Assembly (NCBI GenBank): GCA_014338405.1
Contig: JTDE01001972.1
Coordinates: forward strand, 1 to 64,000
Direction: 5' to 3'
Origin: Paragonimus skrjabini miyazakii
Taxonomy: Eukaryota; Platyhelminthes; Trematoda; Plagiorchiida; Troglotrematidae
Length of the DNA: 64,000 bases
The notes beneath the pieces are model-generated. The model was not told the origin of the DNA and made no database searches. It saw only the letters and a list, made by a program, of their open reading frames with translations. The translations under genes and the position numbers were made by a program. Each line of letters begins with the position of its first letter. The stretch's first letter is position 1. Shown here one piece after another: positions 49,831-62,204 of this stretch.

Positions 49831-52800
49831 TCGTTGACGTTGTTCCAAATATTGCTAAAACCTTGTGTTTTCTGTCAAAATTTTTTTAAAGTATGCAATA
49901 AACAAAGCCTCACTGTCCATTCTGCGTTTAACAAAGGTGTATACCCCAGCCGTTTACGTCTGGGACCGTATCAGTTCAACTATAACTCAAGTGTTCTGAA
50001 AGGTGTTGAAGACTGACACAAGTTGTGAAATAATTAAGCCGAGACGAAAGAATTGGCTTCTTGGTTTTCATCACTATACAGTCCCTTCTATTAGACGTTT
50101 CTTTCGACCTACGGCCTTCGGGAGTAAAAACTTGAACCTCGTTGAAGATTGAACACTTGGGCAACCCAAGTTTCACAGTTCATTGACTTGCTTGATGAAC
50201 TCATCTTTCATCAATGTTCAACTGACACGTCTATGATATATCAGTTAGTGCGGTCTGCAGATTACTGATCTGTCGTTGGTATGGAGCCACATCCTTCGTG
50301 TCTGCAATAACTCTAGCCAAAAATGTTGATGGCTAGCATAGAAGCTGAAAAGTATATAGACCAGGATACACTATAAAGCCAACCATTTTAGGGGTATGGC
50401 ACTTTTCTGGGGTATATGTATGTCAGGTGATGTGTATTTGGTTTCATAAAACTGACAGGTAGCACGGGAGTTCCAAAAAGTCCCAGTGTTCCGTTTGTGA
50501 GTAACTTACGAAAAATCATTTGCAACAAAATAAGTTGAACATTACATAATACTGATCGCAGCTGTCGCATTCTCACAGACTTTCTAGTCAACCCCATTCA
50601 AAAAAGCACAATATCCGGGTTTTTCCTTTGCTGCAGCTCGTTTTAAGGTATTGCTATCACATCGCAGAGGCTTGCAAGCGTTGGATCGTCCACAAAGTCT
50701 TGGTACCACACACCAGTTTATCAATGCTTTTCGGTTTCCTCCGGAAACCAAAAGTAAAAACGGTCCTTAATGTGTTCTGAACGACCCTGTTCCATCGGTC
50801 ACCCTTTTCTCCTATCCATCTTAGGTGAAATCGGTCGGTTTACTGTTGAACTCAGTGTTTCTACCACCTGAGTGTTCATTTTGGGACAGCTGGAAAAGCG
50901 ATTATCCGAAGGTGGGTGTTTGGGGCTGTATGTGACGTAATGACAGAACTTTTTTAATCGTCAGTCTGAAAAGCTCTGTATCATGAAGCAAGCGTTATGC
51001 CTAGGAAGTCACTTTCCAGATACTCGAGTGTTTGTAGTAAAGTGCAATGCACTGTCGCCATGTTGAGACTATTTTGCACAGGCAGCGACGAGCATTTCAT
51101 CTGATCGTTCAAGTAACGAAGCGTTTGGTTTAGATACTTACATACTAGGTTCTTAGATATTTCCCGATCTGTCCAGAAGGTTCTTCGCCGAGTGGGAAAA
51201 TTTTCCGTTTGAAATTTCTATGCCTAATCTTAACGGCAAACGTCGGACCTAGATCAATGCCCATAAGGCAGTTTGATGCGTACATGTGAGATATAACAGA
51301 ATATCTCTAGTTGGAACAAATCTGATTTTATGTTGTATCTGAAATGTCGTTCCTGAGTACTTTACAATTCTCCTACTCAATTTGACTGGTGGCTTACTAA
51401 GTCACTTATCTACGTGTAATTGTGCATCATCTAGCCCTGGTAGCACCTATTATAAGAAAATCGATAACCCGGCTTGTTCTCATCTCGACGACAAGAATCA
51501 CCCGGTTGACGAAAGTGAGTCAGTCAGAAATCAGTCAAACAATCCAGAGCAGTCTGTTATCAGTCTCCAAATGGCGAGCGTGACTAACGCTGTACTCTTT
51601 TAGAGTGCGCAAAAGAATTAACACGTGAATTACGGACTACAGACTGGTCTGAGAATTAGACTCCGAGGATACATATTTCATCTTTTCTTTATCACTCTAG
51701 AACAAAAAGTTTTAAGATTAACTTAAAAACTTAAACCGTAAATAAAAATGGGAATAACTTAGCTACCGAACAGTGCAACATGCTTGAAGTAAATATTTCA
51801 TAGACTTGTACCTATTTTAACACAACTATAGTTGGTAAGATTTTTTGATGGAGTTTATGGGTTCCAGCTTAACCAGAAGATCACACCTGAACAGAATTGC
51901 GAAATTCTTAAGCGGGTCACCTATAAGTTAGACAATGTTTTCAGCGGAAAATCAATAGGAACAACCTGGTGTTAAGACAGGTTCTCAATTGTCACGAAGC
52001 ACACAATTTCACACCCGCATTTCACAATCGATATCTTTCGCTCGGGATTAGATTTAGAAAGTGGTTTTAACAAGAAATTAGCAGGTTAAAATTCTAATGA
52101 GCTCTCGTTGGTTTAATCACCATTTCTACGTGTATTGCATACGACGGAATGAATACTGTTTTCGATGTGTAGTTTGTTAATGCCATTTTAATTCGGTCAA
52201 ATACAATCACCCTCAGTAAGGCCAGTCAGAACTGTTTAAAGATAATGGTGCTCCTGACGACCTCATGCATTAGGATGTTCAGTCTCTGAACTGTATCGTC
52301 ACCTTCAGGTTTGTCTCACTTTAGAAACATATGATGTAAGTGGCAGAAAATGAACAGTTGCCATGTTAGAAGACTTAATCTCCATTCACTTATGACTTCC
52401 AGACAACTGTTTCATTTGTCTTCTTTTGCATTACCTTTTCTTGTGGCACTAACAGATTGTGACGGTTCACTGGGATCGCTTTTTATCTACAGAATACTCA
52501 AAATTGAGCGGACAAGACAGGTGCAGTGCGGCCGTGATTACAGACTGAAACGTTGTACTTTAGTCCCGATACCACACAGAACCTGTTGTGTGGGTTGTGT
52601 CAATGACCGCCAGTAGATCTGAGCAGTCAAAAAATTCTAGGAAACTACAGTGTAGAAATCTGATCCGGAAGGGACATACTATTCCAGCTGGGAAACGCAA
52701 ATTTTCTCCAATGACATACGGGCATGATTTGCAAACCCAACTGGGTTGTCCGAGAAAACAGATGATGTTCGAAGGTATTCGAATACTTTTCCACGGCAAA

Positions 52801-55800
52801 GCTTCTTTTCAGTTGGTTTACTTCAATTTTCTTATCTATCTAGTTAGTTCCTCATACGAATGTGGAATCCATGGTCGACTTGAACACTGTGATACCTGAG
52901 CTGATTATGAACAAACAGTTCCTCGTTCTGAAAATTTATAATTCCTATACGCGATGCTCCAAGGTGAGTCAATATTGGAGATTCCAGATAAGGTGCTTTT
53001 ACTTCATAACACACCAAACACAGTACCTCATCATTCCATCACATATTAGTTTCTAATGGATCTCATTTAACATTGGTACGTTATTTGGGAGTTTGGATCC
53101 AATGCACACGTTTTTCAACCGTCAAGTTTTTGTACGTACAGAAGTTTGCTTAGCGTTTGTCTACAGGCAGACAAATTTGTTGTTGAAGTTCTGAACGAAA
53201 TTCTTTGTGTTTCGAGTGGCTATTTCTAACAGACCCAGTCTAATCTCCATGACTTTCAAACAATCTAATCTAGGCATAAAAGGTCTTGTTGTCTACCACA
53301 AACATCACTGAAGCCCACCGTCTGGATAGTGCCGATCAACACATCACACGTACATTTACTCCTCCACATGACAACTCTGATCACGTCATTGGTACAGATT
53401 ATTGTTGCAACACCAAGGAAACCGTGATATGAGCTACACCATGGAACGCAATCACTGGATCATGTAGTCAGTGAGCACTAAACCTGACACCTCATTAAAA
53501 TCGAATCAGAGACCTATCAACGTTGGTTGCTTGAGCTTGACGTTCCGTATGTGTCTCCGTATTTGTCTCATTCAAGAAATTCGTATCTAAATAAAAGGAG
53601 CACTTTGTAACTCAGTGTGCAGAATATCCCTCCATTAAAAGAGATCTCCTACAGGCAAAGCAAAATTGATAACGCTTTGAGTGTGGGTTCACTTTTGGAG
53701 AAAAGACGAGTATTTTACCCTCGGGAATTCTGATCAACATGAGCGCAATTCAGTGTATAGAATAACCTAAATTCGAAAGAACCATCAAACTAAAGACCAC
53801 CAAGTCGTTAATATTACAATCTCAGCAAGATATTTGTTAATATCTCGAACCACAACTGAACATCTAAAAACAACCATACTATCAAGTGTTCAGAGCAGGC
53901 AGGCTGTTGGTGTGATGAATGCATAATCACCAGTGTTAAAATATTACTCGTCAGTTCAAACAATAGCAACATCTACATTGTAGATAAAAAAAAGACTAAT
54001 CACCGTTACACAATCCGGCATATGCCTCCATGCAACTGTACGATTGCATGCGGATTGAGACAATGTCAGGTCGTTCAGGTCCAAACAACAATCACATTAT
54101 CATGCTTCGAATCTGGAAACACGCGAACAATGGAACTACATTATGACCATTGCGTTAACCACGTTAGGAAGCAAGTTAGGAAGGGTAATCCAAGAAGGAT
54201 TATAGTTTATTGAATGTTATTCGATTGTGCGCTGTTTCAGTGGGCTTCCAAACTGGAACAAACATTGATTCCATGTGACGGTTTTCTGTTTGGACTGTGT
54301 TCATCTTTATATTACAGCAGCAATGTCAGTTGAGTGTACAAACACACTAATTTCGAAATGAATTGCTTGTTGGGCGTTGCACACACACATACACACTCCC
54401 ATTTGCAAGAGTTCATGTTTGAGGTGAAAGGCTGGCAAGTATCACTGATCATTTGTTGGACATTGCTTTGGCGTGGTTCAAGGGATTAAACTGTTGTTGA
54501 AATGAACTTCAAATTAGGTCTATCACTAAGTCAAGCATAAGGTTTAGTCTTGCAAGAGCGATATGTGGAGGTCGGCCGGTGTAGACTTCATGCAGTTTAG
54601 TTATCTGGATTTGTCACGACGAGAGTGCCGGATTGCCCCTTCAAGGGCATGATTATGCTCATTGTAAGCCTTAAAAGCTGACCTCTATACGGCCACTAGA
54701 AATGTGTTCCTTCAACTGAGGTGCTTAGTGTAGAACGGTTTTTAGGCAGAGAGGGTTCTTCCTGAGGGTGTCTTTTTAAGTGGTGAATAGTATGTTGAGT
54801 ATACTTATCAGTGCTGGGAAAATTTTAGCTAATGATATGTGTAAACTTTCTGATTGTATAAACGGTGCATCTGTAATTTTTTGTCTTCACAATGTGGAGT
54901 CCCCGGAAATACTTTTAGACATAGGCAATGCTCCTTAGCGTTGTTTGCATTTGTCCGCCTTCATTAATAACCGTATGTATCGACAAAATATGAAATTCCT
55001 TGCGTTGTTCATGGAATGTCAGTGATCAGAAGCCATGCGAACCTCTGATATATTTTATCTGATATCACAAACGTGATGCACAATTTGCTACAAAACTATG
55101 AGAAAGCCCACCTATAGACTAGCTAACTGAATTAATACAATGACGGGATTGGTAATTCTCTTTGGATAATTACTATAAGTTATTGTTTATATTCTTAGTT
55201 AAAGGCATAATTTGTTAAGATGGTCGCAAGTGTTTTGTCCATTGTCAAATTAGTAACGGTCACAATGACACCAAAAGGACACTGAAAACGGTATTTCTTG
55301 GGTGATTGTTAGTGAGTCACATATTTTAGGCATTATTTGAGATGTTGTTATATTGTCCAGACGTGTTTTTCATAATTGACTCACAAACGACTTGGTTTAA
55401 ATTGCATTCACTTATATGGCCTTAGAATCGTGAAATTTTCTTTATCTTTTATCAGTCACAAATACCCTCAATCCATTACAAAAAGCAAATTCTACGAAAC
55501 AACAGCCACCTTTCTCTGTCGCTTAAGATATATTTCTATACAGTCTGCTTGAAAGACAGCATTAAAATATTTTGGGATTATGAAAAGCAGAAGAAAAGTG
55601 CCCAATACATTGTTTTTGAGAGTAGTCAATTAGGAGGTTTCAGAACGGTTTCTGTACACTTAATAAGCTGTTGACAGTGTTTCTCTAGTCCACTGATTGT
55701 AACATATCTTAAACTTTTGGAGATCATACGAGAATGGTTCATCCATATCATTACCGTCAGCAGACGTACTAACTCTTCACTGCCGGATTTAATACTGACT

Positions 55801-58708
55801 AGCAGAGAACAAGCAGCAAATTTTCGGATAAGTCCACGGATAATTCTTGTGAGATGTTTCTCTAATGTAGACCTAAGCATTTCTGCAACTCAAGCATTAC
55901 TTTAGGCTCCGCTGCGGTACATACTCTGATTGACGGCACTCGAGTTAAGGTACGCTTGTTCTGATCGGTCAAGATGATAGCATTCTTCTTTGCCTGAACT
56001 AATGCTTATTAGGAAGTGATCAGCAGAGTTGTTCTCTGCAGTACACTTAAACGCATTTAGCCAACATTTAGAACTACACTTTTTCTGTCTATCTTGTCAC
56101 CCTTTCTTGGAAACTTGGGAAACAGAAATTAACAGTTCGAATTATCCCACCGCGTTATTCAATACTCGGTTATCACTTACTGATCAATACACTTATGACC
56201 GATACACGTTCATGATGTCACTTTGGTATTTGAGGTATACGGGCCACTGCTAGAATTACCTGCCCCAGGCAAACAGTAAACATCTAACACTCACGACAGA
56301 TATTTAGAATTGTTGTGTGAAGTTTATCGATTTAGGCTATTACGACTTGGACATAATCTATAACTAATGGTAGCCTCTGTATTCAGATAAGTCTCTTATT
56401 TAGCGCATTTCGGAAAGAATCATTTGACTCGATTTAAGCTCTTATCAGAGCTTATCAGTAGTGCGGTTGCTCGTCCAGACCGGATTTTGTACCCTGGTTT
56501 CATGATTGTGTAGCGTGCATGTTTACAACACGCTAATACTCTTACAATAAACATGAGAGCATAACTACATCCGAACATTTAATCAAAACCTCTTATGAAT
56601 AATGTTTGCCTTTACCAATTATTTCGATCAGAGTATGAACAGAATCGCCCTGTTCATTTCAGTCCATACTTTCAAGATCAGGTTGCGTCGAATGTGATCG
56701 TGAATGCGGTATTCATATTACACTTATGAAAGAACATCTTGTAAATTTTCAAACAAGTGGTTAATTCGGATAGCTGTGAACAAACTAGTTTCACCTTAGA
56801 CGATTTACTAAAGAGCTTAGTTTGCAACTGTGGAATATACTCGAAAATGCAAGTTCCCCAAAAATGTAAAAGAGATTTAATGTTATACTCAATTCTATTG
56901 AAAATGTCACTTTTTGTAGACTCACTAGTTTCAAATCTGATTGTGACTGTGCTTGAAACGGTAGGTTTACTCTAATCATGACAAAAAGACTGGTTGTCCT
57001 CCTGAATCAGGGTCACTTGTTGGTATTTCTTTGGAAGCGTGAACTCGTGACCGAGCAACCACATCAACATACCATAATCTTGAGCAGTCAACTAACTGAT
57101 AAGATTTAAAGTGGTTTATGACTGAATTTAAGCACACTGTGTAATTTGATGAATCATATGACCAATGCACTTCTCCTTACGTAATTTATATTTCAGCCAG
57201 TTCACTTCGCGTTGACATTTGTCTGTTGTACAACAGTCTAAATGACTATCACGAACCATAAAGAGGGTAACTCACCGTGATATAGTACGATTTACAACAA
57301 GCGCGATGGCCCATGCATGCGACGTTCACAAAAGACTACTAAACCTCACAAGTGACTAAGGAACCCCCGATCTTTTTATTCCAGTGAACCATACTGACAT
57401 CACTTCAAGCCGGCGCATTACTCACGAAGCCTCATCGACCACGGGATAAGAGTAAACCAATAGAAGAACAAACTCGCTGATATAGTAACAGCAATGCCTA
57501 CCTAACAGACAATCCAATAATGGCGTTTAAAGCAACATACCAGATATAGACAAGTCAACAATGTAATTACGCTCCTAAGTCTACATCCAAAAGAACGAAA
57601 ACCTCTTGAGGTTATCGAATGCCACATTTACACGGTTAAAGTCTCTACTGAACTCGACTTCCTTACTTTCACAGTTGGTGCAACAAATGTTACCCATGTG
57701 ACCATTTGCAGCCTGTACAGAAAAGAAGACATATAAACTGAGAAAGCACAACTTCCTTTACGTATAGGCCGTTCAGCATATCTCTGTATTTCTCCGTTCT
57801 TGGGATCACTCTTTCTTCAACATGACACTTTGGATACAATACGTATTCACACGTTATTCACACACTTCTAATCACTCTATTTCCGCCAACTGATTGACCC
57901 CTCCCCCCAAAAACGATATACTTGACGTACGTGAAGCACCTACTCAAGGCTATCTATGAACTTTGGATCGCTAAAAAATACCTAACGTGCATACAACGCT
58001 TCTACAAGGAAGCCCTAAAGGTCCCCATCCTGTCAATAGTTGGTACCAGTGATTATTGGACAAGCGGTAGACAAATGATTTGATTTACTTGGGTCCAACC
58101 TGCACCACACACGCTGCAGAATAGAACATAGGGCCCTTGAATAATCGGCAGTTTGCAGTCCAAATACTGACCCACTAGGTCAAGGTTCGCTGACTCAAAT
58201 AGCTACCACACATTGTACGACTCACCCTATCGAAATAAACCTTTCAGTCGCACCGGAAATTAATTCTTTCTTTGGCGAGTTGTTTAAATTTATCGCCGTA
58301 ACCTATATGTGTTCGTTATGAATACGTTGTTCCTGATCACAAGTCAACCTAGGGGCCTACACGCAAAGGTTTAAAGTGTAGCAATTGATTAGAATTCCAC
58401 AGCCCAGTAGAAGAAGTGCGTCTGTCAAACTTTTTCCCGTAGATCACATGTCTAAATGGTCAGATGGCACTGTCACAGACCCTAGTATACTTGTCTTCAT
58501 TAGCACACTAAGAAAAAACTAGTGGCAAGTGGAATATTCCCCGGATGTTTGACAGCGACAACATTTGGATGAACGCAAAAAGTAGTGACTGTAAGGCAAA
58601 CGGTAACAAAACTATATGTAAAATGTTGAATAATCGCTTATTTTTGGTACGGGAGCTAAATCTGCTGAACTAAACCAGCTAATCGCTTAACGGACTATAG
58701 TACATCAT
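49831..58708. other. Intronic stretch, weak exon candidates only
   Basis: Two clusters look slightly protein-like. At 52400-52616 (plus) a long pyrimidine tract and aacag precede a Cys-containing frame ending HRTCCVGCVNDRQ. At 52846-52968 (plus) a frame including VESMVDLNTVIPELIMNKQF lies between an acceptor and the donor tccaag/gtgagt. The two frames are not phase-linked in any way I can prove. CA-rich simple sequence lies near 54380-54400. The remainder to 58.7 kb has no recognisable gene or element. Confidence 0.35.
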
Positions 58709-59188
58709 TTGGTCTCTAGAAGAACGGGAATCACAACGTTGGCTAATAAATCTCAGTCCTGTCATGTGTTCTTGTCAGAAATCACAGGGTATACGCATTC
58801 AATAGATAACGGATTGTCTGCAAAAGTTCCATTCAGTCAACTTCAGCAGCAGCTGTTGGTACTGACCGAACAGATTGGGCAATATGATCCTATGCCCACA
58901 AAACGGTCAGTTGAGGTCTTGAAACTCCGAAGGCATCAAGCGGTATAAAGTTAGCTCACGTTTATACCTACACGGTTCGTAAATCTATTCTTGATCCAGA
59001 AAAGTGAGTAATAATTACTGCCATTGTGTGAATCAAATTTTCTTTGTAATTTTACTGCTTTAATGATGAATTGACCAAAATCTGTGTCCGTCATGTACTG
59101 TTTCTTCTAATAGCATGAAGCTGTTGTATGACAAACTACATATATAGAACAGAATTACTCATACAAAACATCATAGGGATAGACTTAC

Positions 59189-59347
59189 TTCCTAAAGCAG
59201 TACAAACGATTATACTCAGCATCATTGGCTTGTATCGATCACCACACAATAACAACAAAAATAGCATCAACACCAAGGATGTGATGAGAAATATAATTCC
59301 AATGATGTTGAAAGCAATATAAGCTGCATCTTTATCCGTACGAATGT
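59189..59347 (-). CDS. Four-membrane-segment protein, exon B
   Basis: The exon is bounded by acceptor cgatttcag and donor ggaa/gtaagtc, and is 159 bp long. One base carried from exon A plus AC gives Asn. The frame then runs open to the donor, leaving one base (phase 1). It encodes a short polar loop (IRTDKDAAY), the second hydrophobic helix (IAFNIIGIIFLITSLVLMLF, about residues 44-68 from the first ATG), a charged hairpin CGDRYKP, and the first half of helix 3 (MMLSIIVCTALG). The intron to exon A is 823 bp. Hydrophobic helices separated by a short charged turn fit a tetraspan fold. No conserved claudin W-GLW-C-C or tetraspanin CCG motif is present, so the family is unassigned. Confidence 0.7.
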
Positions 59348-60170
59348 CTGAAATCGAACAAAGGAATAAGGGAAATGAATGGGAATGTAATAGTGGACAA
59401 TAAAAGCGTTCATTTACGGTAAAAGTTTGGCCAGTACAAATATACTTATAGGTGAAACATTACTCAGAGTAGACCTCAGCTTTCACATCTCTATGGTCTT
59501 TGTAGCCAACCTCTTTACTGAAAACACTCTATTCGAGTTCCATTCTTATTAGGGCTCGCCGATAGTATTATTCTTGTCAACACCGAAATTTGAATTCTGA
59601 TCACACTTATCACTATATACAATCTATCAGCCATATTTGCTTGACAGTAATGTTCAAATTTTCCAATCTCTTTAGGAGAGGGCACAGTAAGTGTCTTGTT
59701 ACCTCCAGTCGAAGACCTCATTACTAGGAATTTACTCTAAGTTGAAATAATAGAATTTATTAAAGTTGTGTAGTATTTTTTTAACCGGTAATCAACAGGG
59801 AATTTTGGGTTTGGAACCTGACTTTGACAAGGATAGACGCTACTGACGGGCCGCTCTAACAAGATCAAGACTTGAGCATACTGTTTCTTTCCGAAAGGAG
59901 CTGGTTGAAAAGCCTATCTGAAAGTGAAAGCTCTTATCACTTGTCAGTTCTGTTCAATTTATACCAAACACAATCACATACTACTTATCAACAATCAAAT
60001 ATGTTTCTAGGTTCCTCAGATAATTTGTAAACTACGTTTTCACGAGTAGGGAGTTTGGGAAAAATTGTATTAGTGTAGAAGATAAGTGTCGTAAGGTCTT
60101 TGCACAATTAACTCTAACGCAAATACATACGAAAAAAACTGGCCAAACAATATCGCATCAATTTACTTAC
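59348..60170. other. Intron between exons A and B, with SINE family A copy 4
   Basis: The 823-bp intron runs on the minus strand from gtaagt to a cgatttcag acceptor. At about 59835-59930 it carries, in plus orientation, a diverged family A SINE tail: acgctactgac...gctctaacaaga, then tgtttctttccgaaaggagc and ctatctgaa. These match blocks of the copy at 18848. No other feature is seen. Confidence 0.5.
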
Positions 60171-60303
60171 TGTGAATTGTTGAATCGATGGACAAGACCA
60201 CAACACCGAGTATCACTGCGATAGCCAAGGTGACCAAAAACATCATTCGCATTGGACTTATCGCAATCATCGCTATAAGTTTGTCAAGCGAGCGAGCTGT
60301 TGC
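60171..60303 (-). CDS. Four-membrane-segment protein, exon A (5'-most exon found)
   Basis: Acceptor cctttgttcag precedes GCAACAGCTCGC, and donor aattcaca/gtaagtaaat ends the 133-bp exon in phase 1. The frame is open throughout. The first in-frame ATG is codon 12 (MIAISPMRMMFLVTLAIAVI), giving a 134-residue product with exons B and C. The first helix (MMFLVTLAIAVILGVVVLSI) starts nine residues later and is followed by DSTIH. A stop lies in frame just upstream of the acceptor, so either translation starts here and the exon is spliced to a 5' UTR exon, or a further coding exon lies upstream beyond 60303 (not found). Three ATG codons close together leave the exact start open. Confidence 0.65.
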
Positions 60304-62204
60304 CTGAACAAAGGACTGTGAATATCACAGACTCAAAACAAATGGATTCGCGGGAGCAAATAATGCTTTTCACTGTGAGCTGTCTGGTCAGGTGTGTGTT
60401 TGTACACGCGCCAGAGTGCATTGCGGAAGCACCAGTCACTTTTAGGTGAATTTTAACTGTTGCATTTCGTACATGTGATCAACTCAATGCTCAGGTCCAA
60501 TCATAAATGATTCTACAACACATGCCATATGAACATTATAAATAATGCGTCAGCTATGCCGAAGATCGATTGCTTCAACATATGTATGCGATAGCCAATC
60601 GATTCACACAGTGGTTACTATGGTAATCAGAGGTGTTGGCTGGTGCGTGTGTGAGGATTGGGAAAATCGTCCAAAGCCAAAAACTCTAGCTCCTATGTTT
60701 GTGGAATGTTAAGCACCTTCAGATAGACATTTAAGGCAGATTGATAAAACACGTTAAACAGATTAAGCAACTCAGAAAACGGAGGGAAAAGTAATGGTCA
60801 GAAAATGTCGTAATGAAAGTTCAAACAACTCTGGCGAGTGTGCTTACGGCTGGCTCTGTGAATCGTTTTACTACACTGGTTCATATCTTTCAGTTCAGAA
60901 GAGTGTTCTCTCTAACAAACCCTATTCCATAATAGTACTCGTTGTTTGAGGTGTGTCGGTAGCACACACTCTTGGTAGGATCGGGAAATGAACGTAGAAG
61001 CTTGTGTATATGAAATAACCGTTTTGAATACAAATTGACCGAGATCGTCCCGCCTGAACACGTAGATGAATGTTGAGCTTAATACCAACCCGATCTAGAT
61101 AAACAATATCAATCTCATTGACTTCAGTTAGTAGTCCTAAACATAAGGTTTTCTCTGTCAGGCAAACAATGTAAGCCATCACGAACTTGCTAGTTGACAA
61201 GTCAGTTTACTACTGGGGACATAATCACAGGGAGAATCAGTGTTTTGTAAATTTCGTTAGAATATGTGTAGAAAAATGATTCTCAACCCTCAGATGACCT
61301 CTCGCACATTAACGACAAATGATTGGTGAAATCATCACATCCAAGTCATGTATCAAACAATCATAATGAACGCATTTCAAGCAAGTAGAGTTGTAACTAC
61401 ACACTTGTTGATATTGATGAAAACATCTTTTTCTTCAAACAAAACCAAAGTATTTTGAATGAAAAATATCAGATGTTCTTGTCTTCACGTACTGCACACT
61501 AAATACAATGTTGGAGTAGAAAGTCAAAATATCGGTGGCTGAAGCAGCATAAGATTTGGATGGAATTAAAAAATCCCAAATTCAGATGAATAGGTACTTA
61601 TGAGATTTCGGTCAGTTCTGTGGTTAGAATTGTATCAGAAGTTTGTTTGACGTGAAGGTTTGACAATTCAATGATCATGATTCAGTAATCGACCTGCAAT
61701 AAAATTGAGTATAAAAATAGGAGGTTATTTATTATCATGAAGAGGGTTGTGGATTTCGCACAAAAGACAAGTCAGTTCATGAAAGATAAAGAGCTTCTAC
61801 TGCCAATTTTTTACGGTGTATCCTGCTAATTAACATTTCCCTGTTTATCTACAACCACAATTGAAGCAGTAATGAACAAGTATGTTTTACAATTGAAGTG
61901 AAACAATGATGTGGAGATTTCTTGGAAATAGTGATAAATGAAAAAACCGAAGATTCTGGTAAAAAATTTCCTTTTCAAATTTTCGTTACACGTTCCTATA
62001 AAAAATCTTGACAACGTTCATCATTGAATTCCTTTGGTCAAGAGCTGAAACGTTCTCGAGTTATTTAGGTAGGGAGTTGGAACTGTTGAAAACGACTGGT
62101 TTAGAGCAGTTTTGTTTGCACACCGTTGCTGCAAATCTCTGCGGATCGGTGCGCATGAACATATTTTGCTTTGAAACCATTATGTTTCTTTTGACTACCA
62201 CTCA
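60304..62204. other. Upstream flank of the membrane-protein gene, no exon confirmed
   Basis: The missing 5' exon or promoter should lie in this region or beyond the window. A minus frame at 61105-60922 follows attgtttatctag and reads IGLVLSSTFIYVFRRDDL, but it ends in a stop without a donor. A donor-like agcc/gtaagc near 60851 (minus) has no convincing exon before it. No repeat or RNA gene is recognised. Confidence 0.4.

Larger units (their letters stand above)
36496..59188 (-). other. Very long intron of the four-membrane-segment gene (inferred)
   Basis: The intron is inferred from matching phase (1/1) and from the third hydrophobic helix, which is only complete when exons B and C are joined. 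It starts with gtaagt and ends in a long pyrimidine tract plus ag. It contains an antisense CR1-like LINE (37.1-39.9 kb), two family B SINEs, copy 1 of the 776-bp repeat, an (AC)n microsatellite near 46483-46498 and a Tc1/mariner-like fossil. The rest (39.9-45.5, 50-59 kb) shows only chance-length frames. Among these, a plus frame at 52846-52968 lies between an acceptor (ttatctatctagttag) and a donor (tccaag/gtgagt), and a plus frame at 58709-58948 follows tttggtctctag; both are weak exon candidates without recognised family. Confidence 0.5.

Noticed and set aside
60922..61105. Upstream exon of the membrane-protein gene (IGLVLSSTFIYVF...)
   Set aside because: It follows an acceptor-like sequence but ends in a stop without a usable donor, so it cannot be spliced to exon A.
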